A stretch of 64,000 bases of DNA from an uncultured Tateyamaria sp. (GTDB lineage Bacteria > Pseudomonadota > Alphaproteobacteria > Rhodobacterales > Rhodobacteraceae). The translations under genes and the position numbers were made by a program. The stretch covers positions 124,001 to 188,000 of the forward strand of contig NZ_CANLAG010000004.1 in NCBI RefSeq assembly GCF_947488715.1, written 5' to 3'. Below the pieces are notes generated by a model, which was given only the letters and a program-made list of their open reading frames with translations, had not been told where the DNA came from and did not search any database. Of the stretch, positions 15,841 through 24,058 are shown one piece after another (position 1 is the stretch's first letter; the number at the start of each line of letters is the position of its first letter).

Positions 15841-16650
15841 ATGCAAGACCTGTTGAGAAAACCGTTTGGCACCCACGGCAAAGTGCACGACATCACACCG
15901 GCAAGTGCCGGCTGGCGCTACGTCGGTTTTGCCGTTCACCGGTTGCGCGCGGGAGATACAGTCGCCGAGATCACCGGGGCGAATGAGGTCATCCTCGTGA
16001 TGGTCGAGGGCAAGGCGCACCTGACAGGCGCGGGACAGGACTGGGGCGTTCTGGGCGACCGGATGAGCGTGTTTGAAAAGTCGCCGCCGCACTGCCTGTA
16101 TCTGCCCAACGGCTCCGAATGGTCCGCCACCGCTACAACCGATTGTGTGATCGCCGTCTGTGCCGCACCGGGCAAAGGTGCGCATCCGGCCCGGCGCATT
16201 GGCCCGGACGGCATTTCCCTGACCAAACGCGGCAAGGGCACCAACACCCGCTACATCAACAACATCGCGATGGAGCACGAAGACTATGCCGACAGCCTGC
16301 TGGTGACCGAAGTGTTCACCCCTGCGGGCCACTGGTCCAGCTATCCCAGCCACCGCCACGACGAAGACGACTATCCCCGTATCACCTATCTCGAAGAAAC
16401 CTATTACCACCGCCTGAACCCCGCCAACGGGTTTGGTGTTCAACGGGTCTATACCGATGACGGACAGTTGGACGAGACCATGGCGGTGCGGGACGGTGAC
16501 GTCGTTCTTGTGCCGCGCGGGCATCATCCCTGCGGCGCACCCTACGGGTTCGAGATGTACTATCTGAACGTCATGGCCGGCCCGTTGCGCAAGTGGCGGT
16601 TTGTGCCGTCACCGGATGTGGAATGGATCATGGAACGCGACGCCGACTAG
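15841..16650 (+). CDS. iolB: 5-deoxy-glucuronate isomerase (canonical IolB)
   Basis: A 269-residue bicupin that closely follows the classical IolB sequence. IolB converts 5-deoxy-D-glucuronate to 2-deoxy-5-keto-D-gluconate in myo-inositol breakdown. The metal-site motifs are YPSHRHDEDD, LEETYYHRL, and PRGHHPCGAPYGFEMYYLNVMAGP. N-terminal MQDLLRKPFG is also typical. It lies outside the inositol operon, 30 kb away from iolD/iolC, paired with an aldo/keto reductase gene. A second, divergent IolB-like gene is inside the operon at 46122. Because this copy is the canonical one, it probably supplies the standard pathway step; the arrangement is unusual. Confidence 0.93.
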   Translation: MQDLLRKPFGTHGKVHDITPASAGWRYVGFAVHRLRAGDTVAEITGANEVILVMVEGKAHLTGAGQDWGVLGDRMSVFEKSPPHCLYLPNGSEWSATATTDCVIAVCAAPGKGAHPARRIGPDGISLTKRGKGTNTRYINNIAMEHEDYADSLLVTEVFTPAGHWSSYPSHRHDEDDYPRITYLEETYYHRLNPANGFGVQRVYTDDGQLDETMAVRDGDVVLVPRGHHPCGAPYGFEMYYLNVMAGPLRKWRFVPSPDVEWIMERDAD

Positions 16651-16709
16651 AGCGTCCATTCGCTGTGCTGCATCGGCCTGATTGTAGTGATAAGGCCCCG
16701 GACCTCACA

Positions 16710-16736
16710 GGCTGGCACATGAAACCTGTGCCAGCC
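16710..16736. terminator. Bidirectional stem-loop between iolB and the minus-strand ABC operon
   Basis: GGCTGGCACA (16710-16719) pairs perfectly with TGTGCCAGCC (16727-16736) around a seven-base loop, between two convergent stop codons. It probably ends both transcripts. Confidence 0.7.
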
Positions 16737-16745
16737 ATATGTGGA

Positions 16746-17864
16746 TCAAAGCGTAACCCAGGCCGCATTGCGCGCCGAGGATCGCACGCAGGCATCCACG
16801 AACTGCACCCCCCGCAACCCGTCCTGAATATCGGGATAAAGCGCATCCGACGTGGCCCCGTCACGATGGGCCTCAATGGCGTCCGCAGCCTCGCTGTAGA
16901 TATTGGCAAAGCCTTCCAGATACCCCTCGGGGTGACCGGGCGGAATGCGGCTCATCTTGGCGGCGGCGTCACCGGCACCCGCACCGTTGCGCGTGATCAA
17001 CCGCTTGGGTTCGCCAAAGGGCGTGTGCCACAGATAGTTCGGATCCTCCTGCGCCCACTCCAGACCGCCTTTGTCCCCATAAACCCGCAGCCGCAGCGCG
17101 TTTTCATTGCCCGGTGCGACCTGGCTGCACCACAGCATCCCCTTGGCCCCGCCGGCAAAGCGCAGCATCACGTGGCCGTTGTCATCCACCTGCCGGCCCG
17201 GCACAAACGCATCCAGATCGGCGGCCAGCGCCTCGACCGTCAGGCCGGTGACAAAACAGGCAAGGTTGTGCGCATGGGTGCCGATGTCACCGGTCGACCC
17301 GCCCGCGCCTGAGCGTTTCGGATCGGTGCGCCACTCCGCTTGCTTGAAATCCTGCTCCACGGTCAGCCAGTCCTGCGGATACTCGACCTGCACCACGCGC
17401 ACCTTGCCGATCTCCCCGGCGGCCACCATCTCGCGCGCCTGCCGGACCATGGGATAGCCGGTGTAATTGTGGGTCAGCACAAACAGCGCATCCGACTTCT
17501 CCACCGCCTTCACCAGCTTCTTGGCATCCGCCAGGGTCGAGGTCAGCGGCTTGTCACAGATCACGTGGATCCCGCGTTTCAGGAACTCGTTGGCGGCGGC
17601 ATAGTGCATGTGATTGGGCGTCACGATGCTCACCGCATCGATCCCGTCCTTCAGGCGCGCCTCGCGGATCGCCATCGCCTTGAAATCATCGTAGATGCGC
17701 GGCAAGCCCAGCGCCTCACCGCTGGCGCGCGCCTTCTCGGGCGTGGACGACAACGCCCCCGCCACCAGCTCGAACCGGTCATCGATCCGCGCGGCAATGC
17801 GGTGCACACCGCCGATAAAGGCGTCATTGCCGCCCCCCACCATGCCCAGTTTGATACGTGCCAT
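16746..17864 (-). CDS. Gfo/Idh/MocA-family oxidoreductase
   Basis: A 372-residue NAD(P)-dependent dehydrogenase. The Rossmann motif is at the N-terminus (KLGMVGGGNDAFIGGVHR), followed by VSIVTPNHMHYAAANEFL. The family's 'EKP' is replaced by CDKPLT, keeping the catalytic Lys. The dimerisation and substrate domain contains GDIGTHAHNLACFVTG with the usual Asp-x-x-x-His pair. It is the last gene of the ten-gene operon running leftward from 27477, immediately after the TIM-barrel isomerase gene with a 71-base gap that holds a repeat element. It likely oxidises or reduces a polyol or sugar imported by the operon's transporter. Substrate unknown. Confidence 0.9.
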   Translation of the reverse strand: MARIKLGMVGGGNDAFIGGVHRIAARIDDRFELVAGALSSTPEKARASGEALGLPRIYDDFKAMAIREARLKDGIDAVSIVTPNHMHYAAANEFLKRGIHVICDKPLTSTLADAKKLVKAVEKSDALFVLTHNYTGYPMVRQAREMVAAGEIGKVRVVQVEYPQDWLTVEQDFKQAEWRTDPKRSGAGGSTGDIGTHAHNLACFVTGLTVEALAADLDAFVPGRQVDDNGHVMLRFAGGAKGMLWCSQVAPGNENALRLRVYGDKGGLEWAQEDPNYLWHTPFGEPKRLITRNGAGAGDAAAKMSRIPPGHPEGYLEGFANIYSEAADAIEAHRDGATSDALYPDIQDGLRGVQFVDACVRSSARNAAWVTL

Positions 17865-17891
17865 CGCTTCTCCTCTCCGGGGATGCCCCCG

Positions 17892-17915
17892 CCCTTCATT
17901 GTTCCAAAAATATGC
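17892..17915 (-). repeat. Intergenic repeat element, copy 1
   Basis: A 24-base sequence containing ATATTTTTGGAACAATGAAG on the minus strand. It is identical, in inverted orientation, to 24034-24057. It lies between two genes of the same operon. Similar A/T-rich tails after GC-rich sequence recur in Rhodobacteraceae intergenic regions as I remember them. Confidence 0.7.
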
Positions 17916-17935
17916 CCGCCGGAGGCGGTCCCGGC

Positions 17936-18991
17936 CTAGTCGATCCCCAGCATCTTCCGGTTGGCCGCCTCATCGGTGCCACCATCGGCAAAATCGTCAA
18001 AGGCGCGTTCGGTCACGCGGATGATGTGATCGGACACAAACTGCGCCCCTTCGCGCGCGCCGTCCTCGGGATGCTTGAGGCAGCATTCCCACTCCACAAC
18101 CGCCCAGCCGTCAAAATCAATCGCCGCCATTTTCGAGAACACCGCCCCGAAATCGACCTGCCCGTCGCCAAGGCTGCGGAACCGGCCCGCGCGGTCAACC
18201 CAGGACTGATAGCCCGAATAGACACCCTGCCGCCCCGTCGGATTGAATTCCGCATCCTTGACGTGGAACATTCTGATCCGATCTTTGTAGATGTCGATAT
18301 TGTCAAGGTAATCAAGGCATTGCAGCACATAGTGGCTGGGATCATACAGCATGTTGCAGCGCGCGTGGTTGTCCACCCGCTCCAGGAACATCTCGAATGT
18401 CACGCCGTCATGCAGATCCTCACCGGGGTGGATTTCGTAGCAGATGTCCACGCCATTGTCCTCGGCGTGATCCAGGATGGGCCGCCAGCGTGCCGCCAAT
18501 TCGTCAAACGCCGTCTCGACCAGACCCGCAGGGCGCTGCGGCCAGGGATAGATATAGGGCCAGGCCAGCGCGCCCGAAAACGTCGCGTGCGCGCCGATGC
18601 CCATATGGGCCGACGCGCTGATTGCCTTTTTCACCTGTTCCACGGCCCAGGCCTGCCGCGCTTTGGGATTGCCGCGCACCTCGGGGGCCGCAAACCCGTC
18701 AAAGGCGTCGTCATAGGCCGGATGCACCGCCACCAACTGGCCCTGCAAATGGGTCGACAGCTCGGTCACCTCGACCCCGTTCTCGGCCGCCTGGCCCTTG
18801 AACGTGTCGCAGTAATCCTTGCTGCTGGCCGCGGCGTCCAGATCGATCAGACGCCCGTCCCAGCTTGGCACCTGCACACCTTTGTAACCGCAATCGGCGG
18901 CCCATTTGGTGATGCTGTCCCAGCTATTGAACGGCGCGTCGTCGCCTGCAAATTGCGCCAGAAACAGCGCCGGTCCCTTGATGGTTTTCAT
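17936..18991 (-). CDS. Sugar phosphate isomerase/epimerase (xylose-isomerase-like TIM barrel)
   Basis: A 351-residue TIM-barrel protein of the AP-endonuclease-2/xylose isomerase-like superfamily. Metal-site motifs are recognisable: ICYEIHPGEDLHDG (Glu), MLYDPSHYV (Asp-x-x-His), RMFHVKDAEF (His-x-x-Asp) and a late VVEWECC (Glu). It is slightly longer than the usual 260-300 residues. The start at 18991 has GGAGGATC upstream and follows the LacI gene by 28 bases, in the same operon. In related gene sets such enzymes isomerise ketoses or act as dehydratases, so an isomerase acting with the dehydrogenase downstream is a reasonable inference. The substrate is unknown. Confidence 0.88.
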   Translation of the reverse strand: MKTIKGPALFLAQFAGDDAPFNSWDSITKWAADCGYKGVQVPSWDGRLIDLDAAASSKDYCDTFKGQAAENGVEVTELSTHLQGQLVAVHPAYDDAFDGFAAPEVRGNPKARQAWAVEQVKKAISASAHMGIGAHATFSGALAWPYIYPWPQRPAGLVETAFDELAARWRPILDHAEDNGVDICYEIHPGEDLHDGVTFEMFLERVDNHARCNMLYDPSHYVLQCLDYLDNIDIYKDRIRMFHVKDAEFNPTGRQGVYSGYQSWVDRAGRFRSLGDGQVDFGAVFSKMAAIDFDGWAVVEWECCLKHPEDGAREGAQFVSDHIIRVTERAFDDFADGGTDEAANRKMLGID

Positions 18992-19019
18992 GAGTGATCC
19001 TCCCTGATTGGTGGTGCCG

Positions 19020-20093
19020 CTAGGGCGGCATGTTTTCCTTGAGATAGACGTCGATGCGAATGCGTTCCTGGGCGGCCTGTATCGGCAAACGATCCCGCTC
19101 GGCGCGCATGATGCGCACGGCACTGCGCACCAGATGGCCGGTATCCTGGCTGATGACCGCATCGAAAATGCCATTGGACAGGGCCTGCCGCGACAGTTGC
19201 GTCAACTCGTGCGCGACGACCACAGGGCGGCTGCCCACAGGTTGTGTTTCAAAGAAACGCAACAGTCCTTCGTTACCAGCCGCAGAGGAATAGATTCCGA
19301 TCACGCCCGTGTTGGACGCCAGCGCATCGGGCAGCAGCCGCGCGATCAAGTCCGGGTCGTCGCGCCCCTCAAGCGAGGCCAGCACATCCAAATGCCCGAA
19401 ATCCCGCGCCATCACCGCGTCAAACCCCAATCGCCGTTCCAGGTGATCACGGGCCAGCATCGACCCGGTCAGAACCAGGATCTTGCCAGGCCGGGGGCCG
19501 ATGAATTTGCCCAACAACTGCGCGGCGGTGCGCCCTGCTGCGATGTTGTCCACGCCCACATAGTGGTCGCGCTCTGATGACGGGATGTCGGCGACCAATG
19601 ACACAACCGTCACGCCGTTGTCCTTGAGGTGCGCAATGCTGTCGCGGACGGATGGGGTCTCTGGACCAAAGATGGCAACGCCATCGACGGATTTGGTGTC
19701 GATGGCGTCAATCGCCTCGGCCAGCGCCACAGGGTCAAACGCCGCCACCCGCACAAAGCTGAGCCGCGTGCGTTCGTGCCGGATGTCGCGCCCCAGCTGC
19801 GCGATCTCCGCTTCGAGCGCTGTCAGGAACTCGTTGCTGTTGGCAGGCAGGATAAAGACAAAGTTGTAGGTCCGCCCCCGTGCCAGGTTCGCCGCCGCCG
19901 CATCACGCACGTAACCCAGTTCCGCAATGGCGCGGTTCACCTTTTTGACCGTTGTTTCACGGACACCGGGACGTGCGTTCAGAACCCTGTCAACCGTCGC
20001 AAGGCTGACTTTGGCGACACGGGCAATGTCGTTGATCGTCGGGTTTGAAAGGGGGGGCTGTCCGTGCTTCATCGGTGTCTTATGCGCTGTCAC
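19020..20093 (-). CDS. LacI-family transcriptional regulator of the polyol/ketose ABC operon
   Basis: A 357-residue LacI-type regulator. The HTH is at residues of about 18-42 (PTINDIARVAKVSLATVDRVLNARPGV) followed by the hinge AAAANLARGRTYNFVFILP. The ligand domain resembles ribose-binding-like periplasmic proteins. It starts within ATGTGA, overlapping the stop of the upstream kinase gene by four bases, so translation is probably coupled. It is inside the operon it most likely regulates; the paired palindromes at 27553 and 27584, before the first gene, have the central CpG typical of LacI operators and are the best candidate sites. The inducer is probably the transported substrate or its phosphate. 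Confidence 0.93.
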   Translation of the reverse strand: MTAHKTPMKHGQPPLSNPTINDIARVAKVSLATVDRVLNARPGVRETTVKKVNRAIAELGYVRDAAAANLARGRTYNFVFILPANSNEFLTALEAEIAQLGRDIRHERTRLSFVRVAAFDPVALAEAIDAIDTKSVDGVAIFGPETPSVRDSIAHLKDNGVTVVSLVADIPSSERDHYVGVDNIAAGRTAAQLLGKFIGPRPGKILVLTGSMLARDHLERRLGFDAVMARDFGHLDVLASLEGRDDPDLIARLLPDALASNTGVIGIYSSAAGNEGLLRFFETQPVGSRPVVVAHELTQLSRQALSNGIFDAVISQDTGHLVRSAVRIMRAERDRLPIQAAQERIRIDVYLKENMPP

Positions 20094-21715
20094 ATGGCCT
20101 TGGCCAAGCCCTCGAACAGGCGCGCAACCGCTTCTGCGCCGGGATCATTATGTCCAATCAGATTTTCTGACGGCACATATGATGCGCGCCCGGCTTTGGC
20201 CCGTCCTATGGTTGCTGTTGCGTCTGCCCCGGCCCGTGCCGCAGCCGCCGCAGCCGCGACCCCGTTGGGCAGGGCGGCCAGCGCTGGTTCCAGCGCGTCG
20301 ATCATGGTCCGGTCACCCTTGGCCGCACCGCCGACCTGACGGATACGGTCCAGCCCGGCCATCAACGCCATGGTCGTAGGCTTGCCATTCGCGCAGGCAT
20401 CCCCCGTCGCACCAAAGAAGATGGCGAGGATCACGCCCGAAGACCCGCCCATGGTCTGGCTCAGCTCGTTGCCAATCGCACGGAACAATTGCGTTGGATC
20501 GGCCAGCGGCAAGGTGTCCAGCGTCCCCTTGAGCGCGTGTGACGCGGTGGCCAGCGTGCTGCCTGTATCGCCGTCGCCGGATTTGGCATCCAGCGTGTTC
20601 AGGTCCGGTTCTGCCGCGATCAGCAGATCACAGCACTGCTCGAGCAACGCGCGGGTCGCGGGTTTGGCCGAAGGCACAGGGCGGATCGGGCTCAGCCCAT
20701 CGGGCAGGGGGCGCGTCTTGACCGGCGCGATGCTGTGCATACCGGGCCATGCAGGCAGATCGACGGCATAGTCCAACTGTGCGCGGTTGGTGTCATCGAC
20801 CGGCAGGACAGAGACCGAGAACCCGTGCATATCGAGGGATGTCATCATCGGTGCCGGGCCGATCACATGTTTGATCCGGGACGCTTTGTCCGATGCGGCA
20901 AGCGCTTGGGCCAACACACTCATTTCGAGCGGCGTGGTCGCGCCGAGGTTGTTCAGGATTGCAACGTATTCACCATCCCCCATATGCGGCGTGAGCTTGT
21001 CCAGCACCTGATCCATCGCGGTTGTCGCGTCCTGAAACGGCACCTGCTGCACGCCTGCTTCGCCGTGGATACCGAGGCCCAGCTCGGCCATGCCGGGGGC
21101 AATGCGCGCTTCTTTGGCCGACCCTGGCACTGTGCAAGTGTCCAGCGACGTCCCGATAGAGGCCATTTGCTCGATTGTGCGTTTCGCCGCTGCGGTGACG
21201 GTTTCCAGATCAGCGCCGTCCTCGGCCAGCGCGCCCGAGATCTTGTGCACGAACAAGGTTCCGGCCACGCCGCGCGCCTGTGGCAGATCGGGCAGTGCGA
21301 TGTCATCATCGACCACCACCATCGCCACATCTAGCCCAAAGGCCCGCGCCCGTTCGGCAGCGAGGCCAAAATTCAGACGGTCACCGGTGTAGTTTTTGAC
21401 GATCAGCAAACAGCCTGCGGTGCCTGTCACGGCTAGGATCGCGGCCAGCACGGCATCCACAGAAGGCGAGGCGAACACTTCACCGCAGACCGCAGCGGTC
21501 AGCATGCCGCGCCCGACAAAACCGGCGTGCGCAGGTTCGTGACCCGATCCGCCGCCCGAAATCAGGGCCACCTTGGATTTATCCAGATCGGTGCGGCACA
21601 CCACCTTGATATGCGGATACCCATCCAGCCGCGTCAGCGTGCCACCGGTGGTTTGCAACAACCCGTCGATGGCGTCGGTCACCAGGGTGTCTTTGGCGTT
21701 GATAAACTGGGGCAT
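20090..21715 (-). CDS. Fused DhaK-DhaL ketose kinase (dihydroxyacetone/erythrulose kinase family)
   Basis: A 541-residue single-chain ATP-dependent kinase. DhaK occupies residues of about 1-330, with ISGGGSGHEPAHAGFVG and the substrate-binding His217 in GLGIHGEAG. DhaL occupies about 350-541 with SGDGDTGSTLATA, the Mg-ATP site, and MGGSSGVILAIFF. Members phosphorylate dihydroxyacetone, or in tetritol pathways D- or L-erythrulose. The gene sits between the ATPase and LacI genes of an ABC operon and overlaps the latter by four bases. The transporter layout, which recalls glycerol uptake systems, fits a C3-C4 ketose or one derived from a small polyol, but the sequence does not settle the substrate. 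Confidence 0.92.
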   Translation of the reverse strand: MPQFINAKDTLVTDAIDGLLQTTGGTLTRLDGYPHIKVVCRTDLDKSKVALISGGGSGHEPAHAGFVGRGMLTAAVCGEVFASPSVDAVLAAILAVTGTAGCLLIVKNYTGDRLNFGLAAERARAFGLDVAMVVVDDDIALPDLPQARGVAGTLFVHKISGALAEDGADLETVTAAAKRTIEQMASIGTSLDTCTVPGSAKEARIAPGMAELGLGIHGEAGVQQVPFQDATTAMDQVLDKLTPHMGDGEYVAILNNLGATTPLEMSVLAQALAASDKASRIKHVIGPAPMMTSLDMHGFSVSVLPVDDTNRAQLDYAVDLPAWPGMHSIAPVKTRPLPDGLSPIRPVPSAKPATRALLEQCCDLLIAAEPDLNTLDAKSGDGDTGSTLATASHALKGTLDTLPLADPTQLFRAIGNELSQTMGGSSGVILAIFFGATGDACANGKPTTMALMAGLDRIRQVGGAAKGDRTMIDALEPALAALPNGVAAAAAAARAGADATATIGRAKAGRASYVPSENLIGHNDPGAEAVARLFEGLAKAM

Positions 21716-21727
21716 GCGTCACCTCCT

Positions 21728-22723
21728 TTAGCGAATGCGGTTGCCGTCGGCGTCAAAACACAAGGGATTGCGGGGCGAAACCTTGAGCGTTGTGCCAGCG
21801 GCGTAGTCAGTTGCGGGGTCTGCGATGGTAATGAGCGGATGCCCACGCAGGGTCAGGTGCAGGCGGTTCTGGTCGCCCAGATGTTCAACCCTTTGCACCT
21901 GTGCCTCCTGTCCTTCGCCCTGCTGGATGTGTTCGGGGCGCAGACCGATCTGGGTTGTCCCCGCGGGGACACCGCCAAACACATCCGCAGGCAACACGTT
22001 GATGCGCGGCAGCCCGAGGCGCGAGGCGACGTAAAGCGAGTTGGGGTTTTCGTAGATTTCGCGGGGGGTGCCGAACTGTACGAGGTGCCCGTCGTTCAGA
22101 ACGCCCACGTGGGTCGCCATGGTCATCGCCTCGATCTGGTCGTGCGTCACATAGAGCAATGTTGCGCCAAGGCTGGCTTGAATGCGTTTCAGCTCCACCC
22201 GCAGATCGGTGCGCAGTTTTGCATCCAGAGAGCTGAGCGGTTCATCCATCAGGTAGATCGACGGCTCGCGCACCAGTGCGCGGCCGATGGACACGCGCTG
22301 CATCTCGCCGCCCGACAGGGCTGTGGCCTTGTTGTCGAGTTTGTGGCTGATCTGGAGCACGCGGGCGACCTCGTCGACCTTGGCCGTGATCTCGTCCGCG
22401 GGCGTGTTGAGGATCGGGGATTTTAGCGGAAAGGCGAGGTTTTCGCGCACCGTCAGGTGGGGGTAGAGCGAATATTGCTGGAACACCATCGCCACGTCGC
22501 GCTGGGCCGGCGTTTCGTTGGCCACGTTGCGACCCCCGATCCAGACCTCGCCCCGATCGGCCTTTTCCAGCCCTGAGATCAGGCGCAGTGTCGTGGTTTT
22601 GCCCGCACCAGTTGGTCCAAGCAGCACGACAAACGCGCCATCCGGGATGGTCATCGAGATGTCTTCGACACCGATCTGGTCGCCAAAGGATTTGCTCAGG
22701 TTTTTGAGTATGACTTCAGCCAT
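21728..22723 (-). CDS. Carbohydrate ABC transporter ATPase (second of two)
   Basis: A 331-residue MalK/UgpC-type ATPase. Walker A is GPTGAGKTT (about residues 36-44), the signature is LSGGEMQR, Walker B is IYLMDEP with SSLDAK, and the H-loop is YVTHDQIEA. A C-terminal TOBE region (INVLPADVFGG, IGLRPEHIQ) follows. Its start overlaps the stop of the other ATPase gene by eight bases. Two distinct ATPases in one importer operon is uncommon for MalK systems but known in rhizobial glycerol transporters (GlpS/GlpT), suggesting a heterodimeric nucleotide-binding pair here. It acts on the cytoplasmic side of the inner membrane. Confidence 0.93.
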   Translation of the reverse strand: MAEVILKNLSKSFGDQIGVEDISMTIPDGAFVVLLGPTGAGKTTTLRLISGLEKADRGEVWIGGRNVANETPAQRDVAMVFQQYSLYPHLTVRENLAFPLKSPILNTPADEITAKVDEVARVLQISHKLDNKATALSGGEMQRVSIGRALVREPSIYLMDEPLSSLDAKLRTDLRVELKRIQASLGATLLYVTHDQIEAMTMATHVGVLNDGHLVQFGTPREIYENPNSLYVASRLGLPRINVLPADVFGGVPAGTTQIGLRPEHIQQGEGQEAQVQRVEHLGDQNRLHLTLRGHPLITIADPATDYAAGTTLKVSPRNPLCFDADGNRIR

Positions 22724-23813
22724 TGGACAACACCCCGTCGTTCAGTTCTGATCGCAAGGCCTGTCCACCCGCGCGGTCAAACAGCGTGACCTTGGGCGCT
22801 TCAAAGCTGAGCCCGACCTTTTCGCCCACCTTGGCCACCTGAGCGCTGTCGATACGGGCCTTGGCCTCGCCGTTGGGGGTGGCAAGGGTGATGATCTGTG
22901 TCGTGCCAAGGTATTCCGTGGCGAGGATCTCGCCCCGGTACGCCCCGTCATCGGACAGTTTGATATGTTCGGGCCGCACACCAAAGACCAGATCGCCGGA
23001 CGCGCCTTGCATCTGGCGCGGGATACCGTGGGCCTGACCGCCAAGGTCGACCGAGGTCGCCCCATCCGCGACCTTGCCGCTGAAATCGAGAAAGTTCATG
23101 GACGGCGATCCGATAAAGTCGGCCACGAACATCGTGGCAGGTTTGTCATAGATTTCCTGCGGCGTGCCGAACTGTTCGACGACGGCGTTGTTCATCACCA
23201 CGATCTTGTCGCCCATCTGCATCGCCTCGAGCTGATCATGGGTCACGTAGACGGTGGTGGCCCCCATGCGGTCGTGCAGGGCGCGCAGCTCTTCGGACAT
23301 GTGCTCGCGGAACTCGGCATCGAGCGCGCCCAGCGGTTCGTCCATCATGAACGCCTTGGGGTCCCGCACGATGGCGCGGCCCAGGGCCACACGCTGGCGG
23401 TCGCCGCCCGAAAGGCCGCCCACGGGTTTGTTCAGGATGTCGGTGATGCCCAGGATGCCCGCGACCTCCTCGACCTTGGCCTTGACGTCGCGCCGGGCCA
23501 TGCCTTGGCTGACCAGCGGATAGCTGAGGTTCTTGCGCACGTTCATATGCGGGTAGAGGGCGAACATCTGGAAGACAAAGGCGATGTCGCGCTGGCTGGG
23601 TGGTTTCTGGCTGATCTCTTCGCCGTCGAGATAGATCTCGCCGGAGGTGGGCAGTTCGAGGCCTGCAATCATGCGCAGGGTCGTGGTCTTGCCGCAGCCC
23701 GAGGGGCCCAGCAGCATGAAGAACTCGCCGTCTTCGATGGTAAAGCTCGATTCCTTCACGGCGGTGAAGTCTCCGAATTCCTTGCGGACATTCTTGATGA
23801 TGATTTGCGCCAC
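22716..23813 (-). CDS. Carbohydrate ABC transporter ATPase (first of two)
   Basis: A 365-residue UgpC/MalK-type ATPase. Walker A is GPSGCGKTT, the signature is LSGGDRQR, Walker B is AFMMDEP with GALDAE, and the H-loop is YVTHDQLEA. A C-terminal TOBE-like domain contains VFGVRPEHIKL. It differs enough from its neighbour at 21728 to be a paralogue rather than a recent duplicate. The second Walker-B-side residues (ALDAEFREHM) deviate slightly from the usual 'LDAKLR'. The gene overlaps the next one by eight bases and follows the small membrane protein gene by four, so it is tightly coupled in the operon. It energises uptake through the permeases at 24059 and 25104. Confidence 0.93.
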   Translation of the reverse strand: MAQIIIKNVRKEFGDFTAVKESSFTIEDGEFFMLLGPSGCGKTTTLRMIAGLELPTSGEIYLDGEEISQKPPSQRDIAFVFQMFALYPHMNVRKNLSYPLVSQGMARRDVKAKVEEVAGILGITDILNKPVGGLSGGDRQRVALGRAIVRDPKAFMMDEPLGALDAEFREHMSEELRALHDRMGATTVYVTHDQLEAMQMGDKIVVMNNAVVEQFGTPQEIYDKPATMFVADFIGSPSMNFLDFSGKVADGATSVDLGGQAHGIPRQMQGASGDLVFGVRPEHIKLSDDGAYRGEILATEYLGTTQIITLATPNGEAKARIDSAQVAKVGEKVGLSFEAPKVTLFDRAGGQALRSELNDGVLSNG

Positions 23814-23817
23814 TGGG

Positions 23818-24006
23818 TCAGTCCTTGAAATGAGAGACGATGATGAACATGACCGTGCCCACCAGCGTGGTGACGAACGAATAGGTGAAGGCCCAGAGCA
23901 CGAAGGGTTGCATCAGCATGAAGACGCCAAGGCCGATCAGGATGGTGGCCAGCATCTCCCATGGGCCGCGCTTGAGGCGCAGGAGACCGGTGAAGAAATT
24001 GCTCAT
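23818..24006 (-). CDS. Small two-helix membrane protein of the ABC operon
   Basis: A 62-residue protein, MSNFFTGLLRLKRGPWEM..., with two predicted membrane helices: LATILIGLGVFMLMQPFVLW and FVTTLVGTVMFIIVSHF. It lies between a permease gene and an ATPase gene on the same strand, with only four bases to the ATPase. Small membrane proteins (the DUF2160 group) occur at this position in glycerol ABC operons; this one is shorter, and I could not confirm that it belongs there. Tight spacing and full hydrophobic helices support it as a real gene. A role as an accessory transporter subunit is inference from position. Confidence 0.7.
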   Translation of the reverse strand: MSNFFTGLLRLKRGPWEMLATILIGLGVFMLMQPFVLWAFTYSFVTTLVGTVMFIIVSHFKD

Positions 24007-24033
24007 GTCAGCGCCTCCGACAGGGTGGGATGT

Positions 24034-24057
24034 GCATATTTTTGGAACAATGAAGGG
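24034..24057 (+). repeat. Intergenic repeat element, copy 2
   Basis: Identical over 24 bases, in opposite orientation, to 17892-17915, with the core ATATTTTTGGAACAATGAAG on the plus strand. It lies directly after the stop of the permease gene at 24059, within the operon. A shorter, degenerate relative (GGTATTTTGGGCGAAAGGAAG) is at 25072-25092, in the next gap. Confidence 0.7.
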
Positions 24058-24058
24058 A

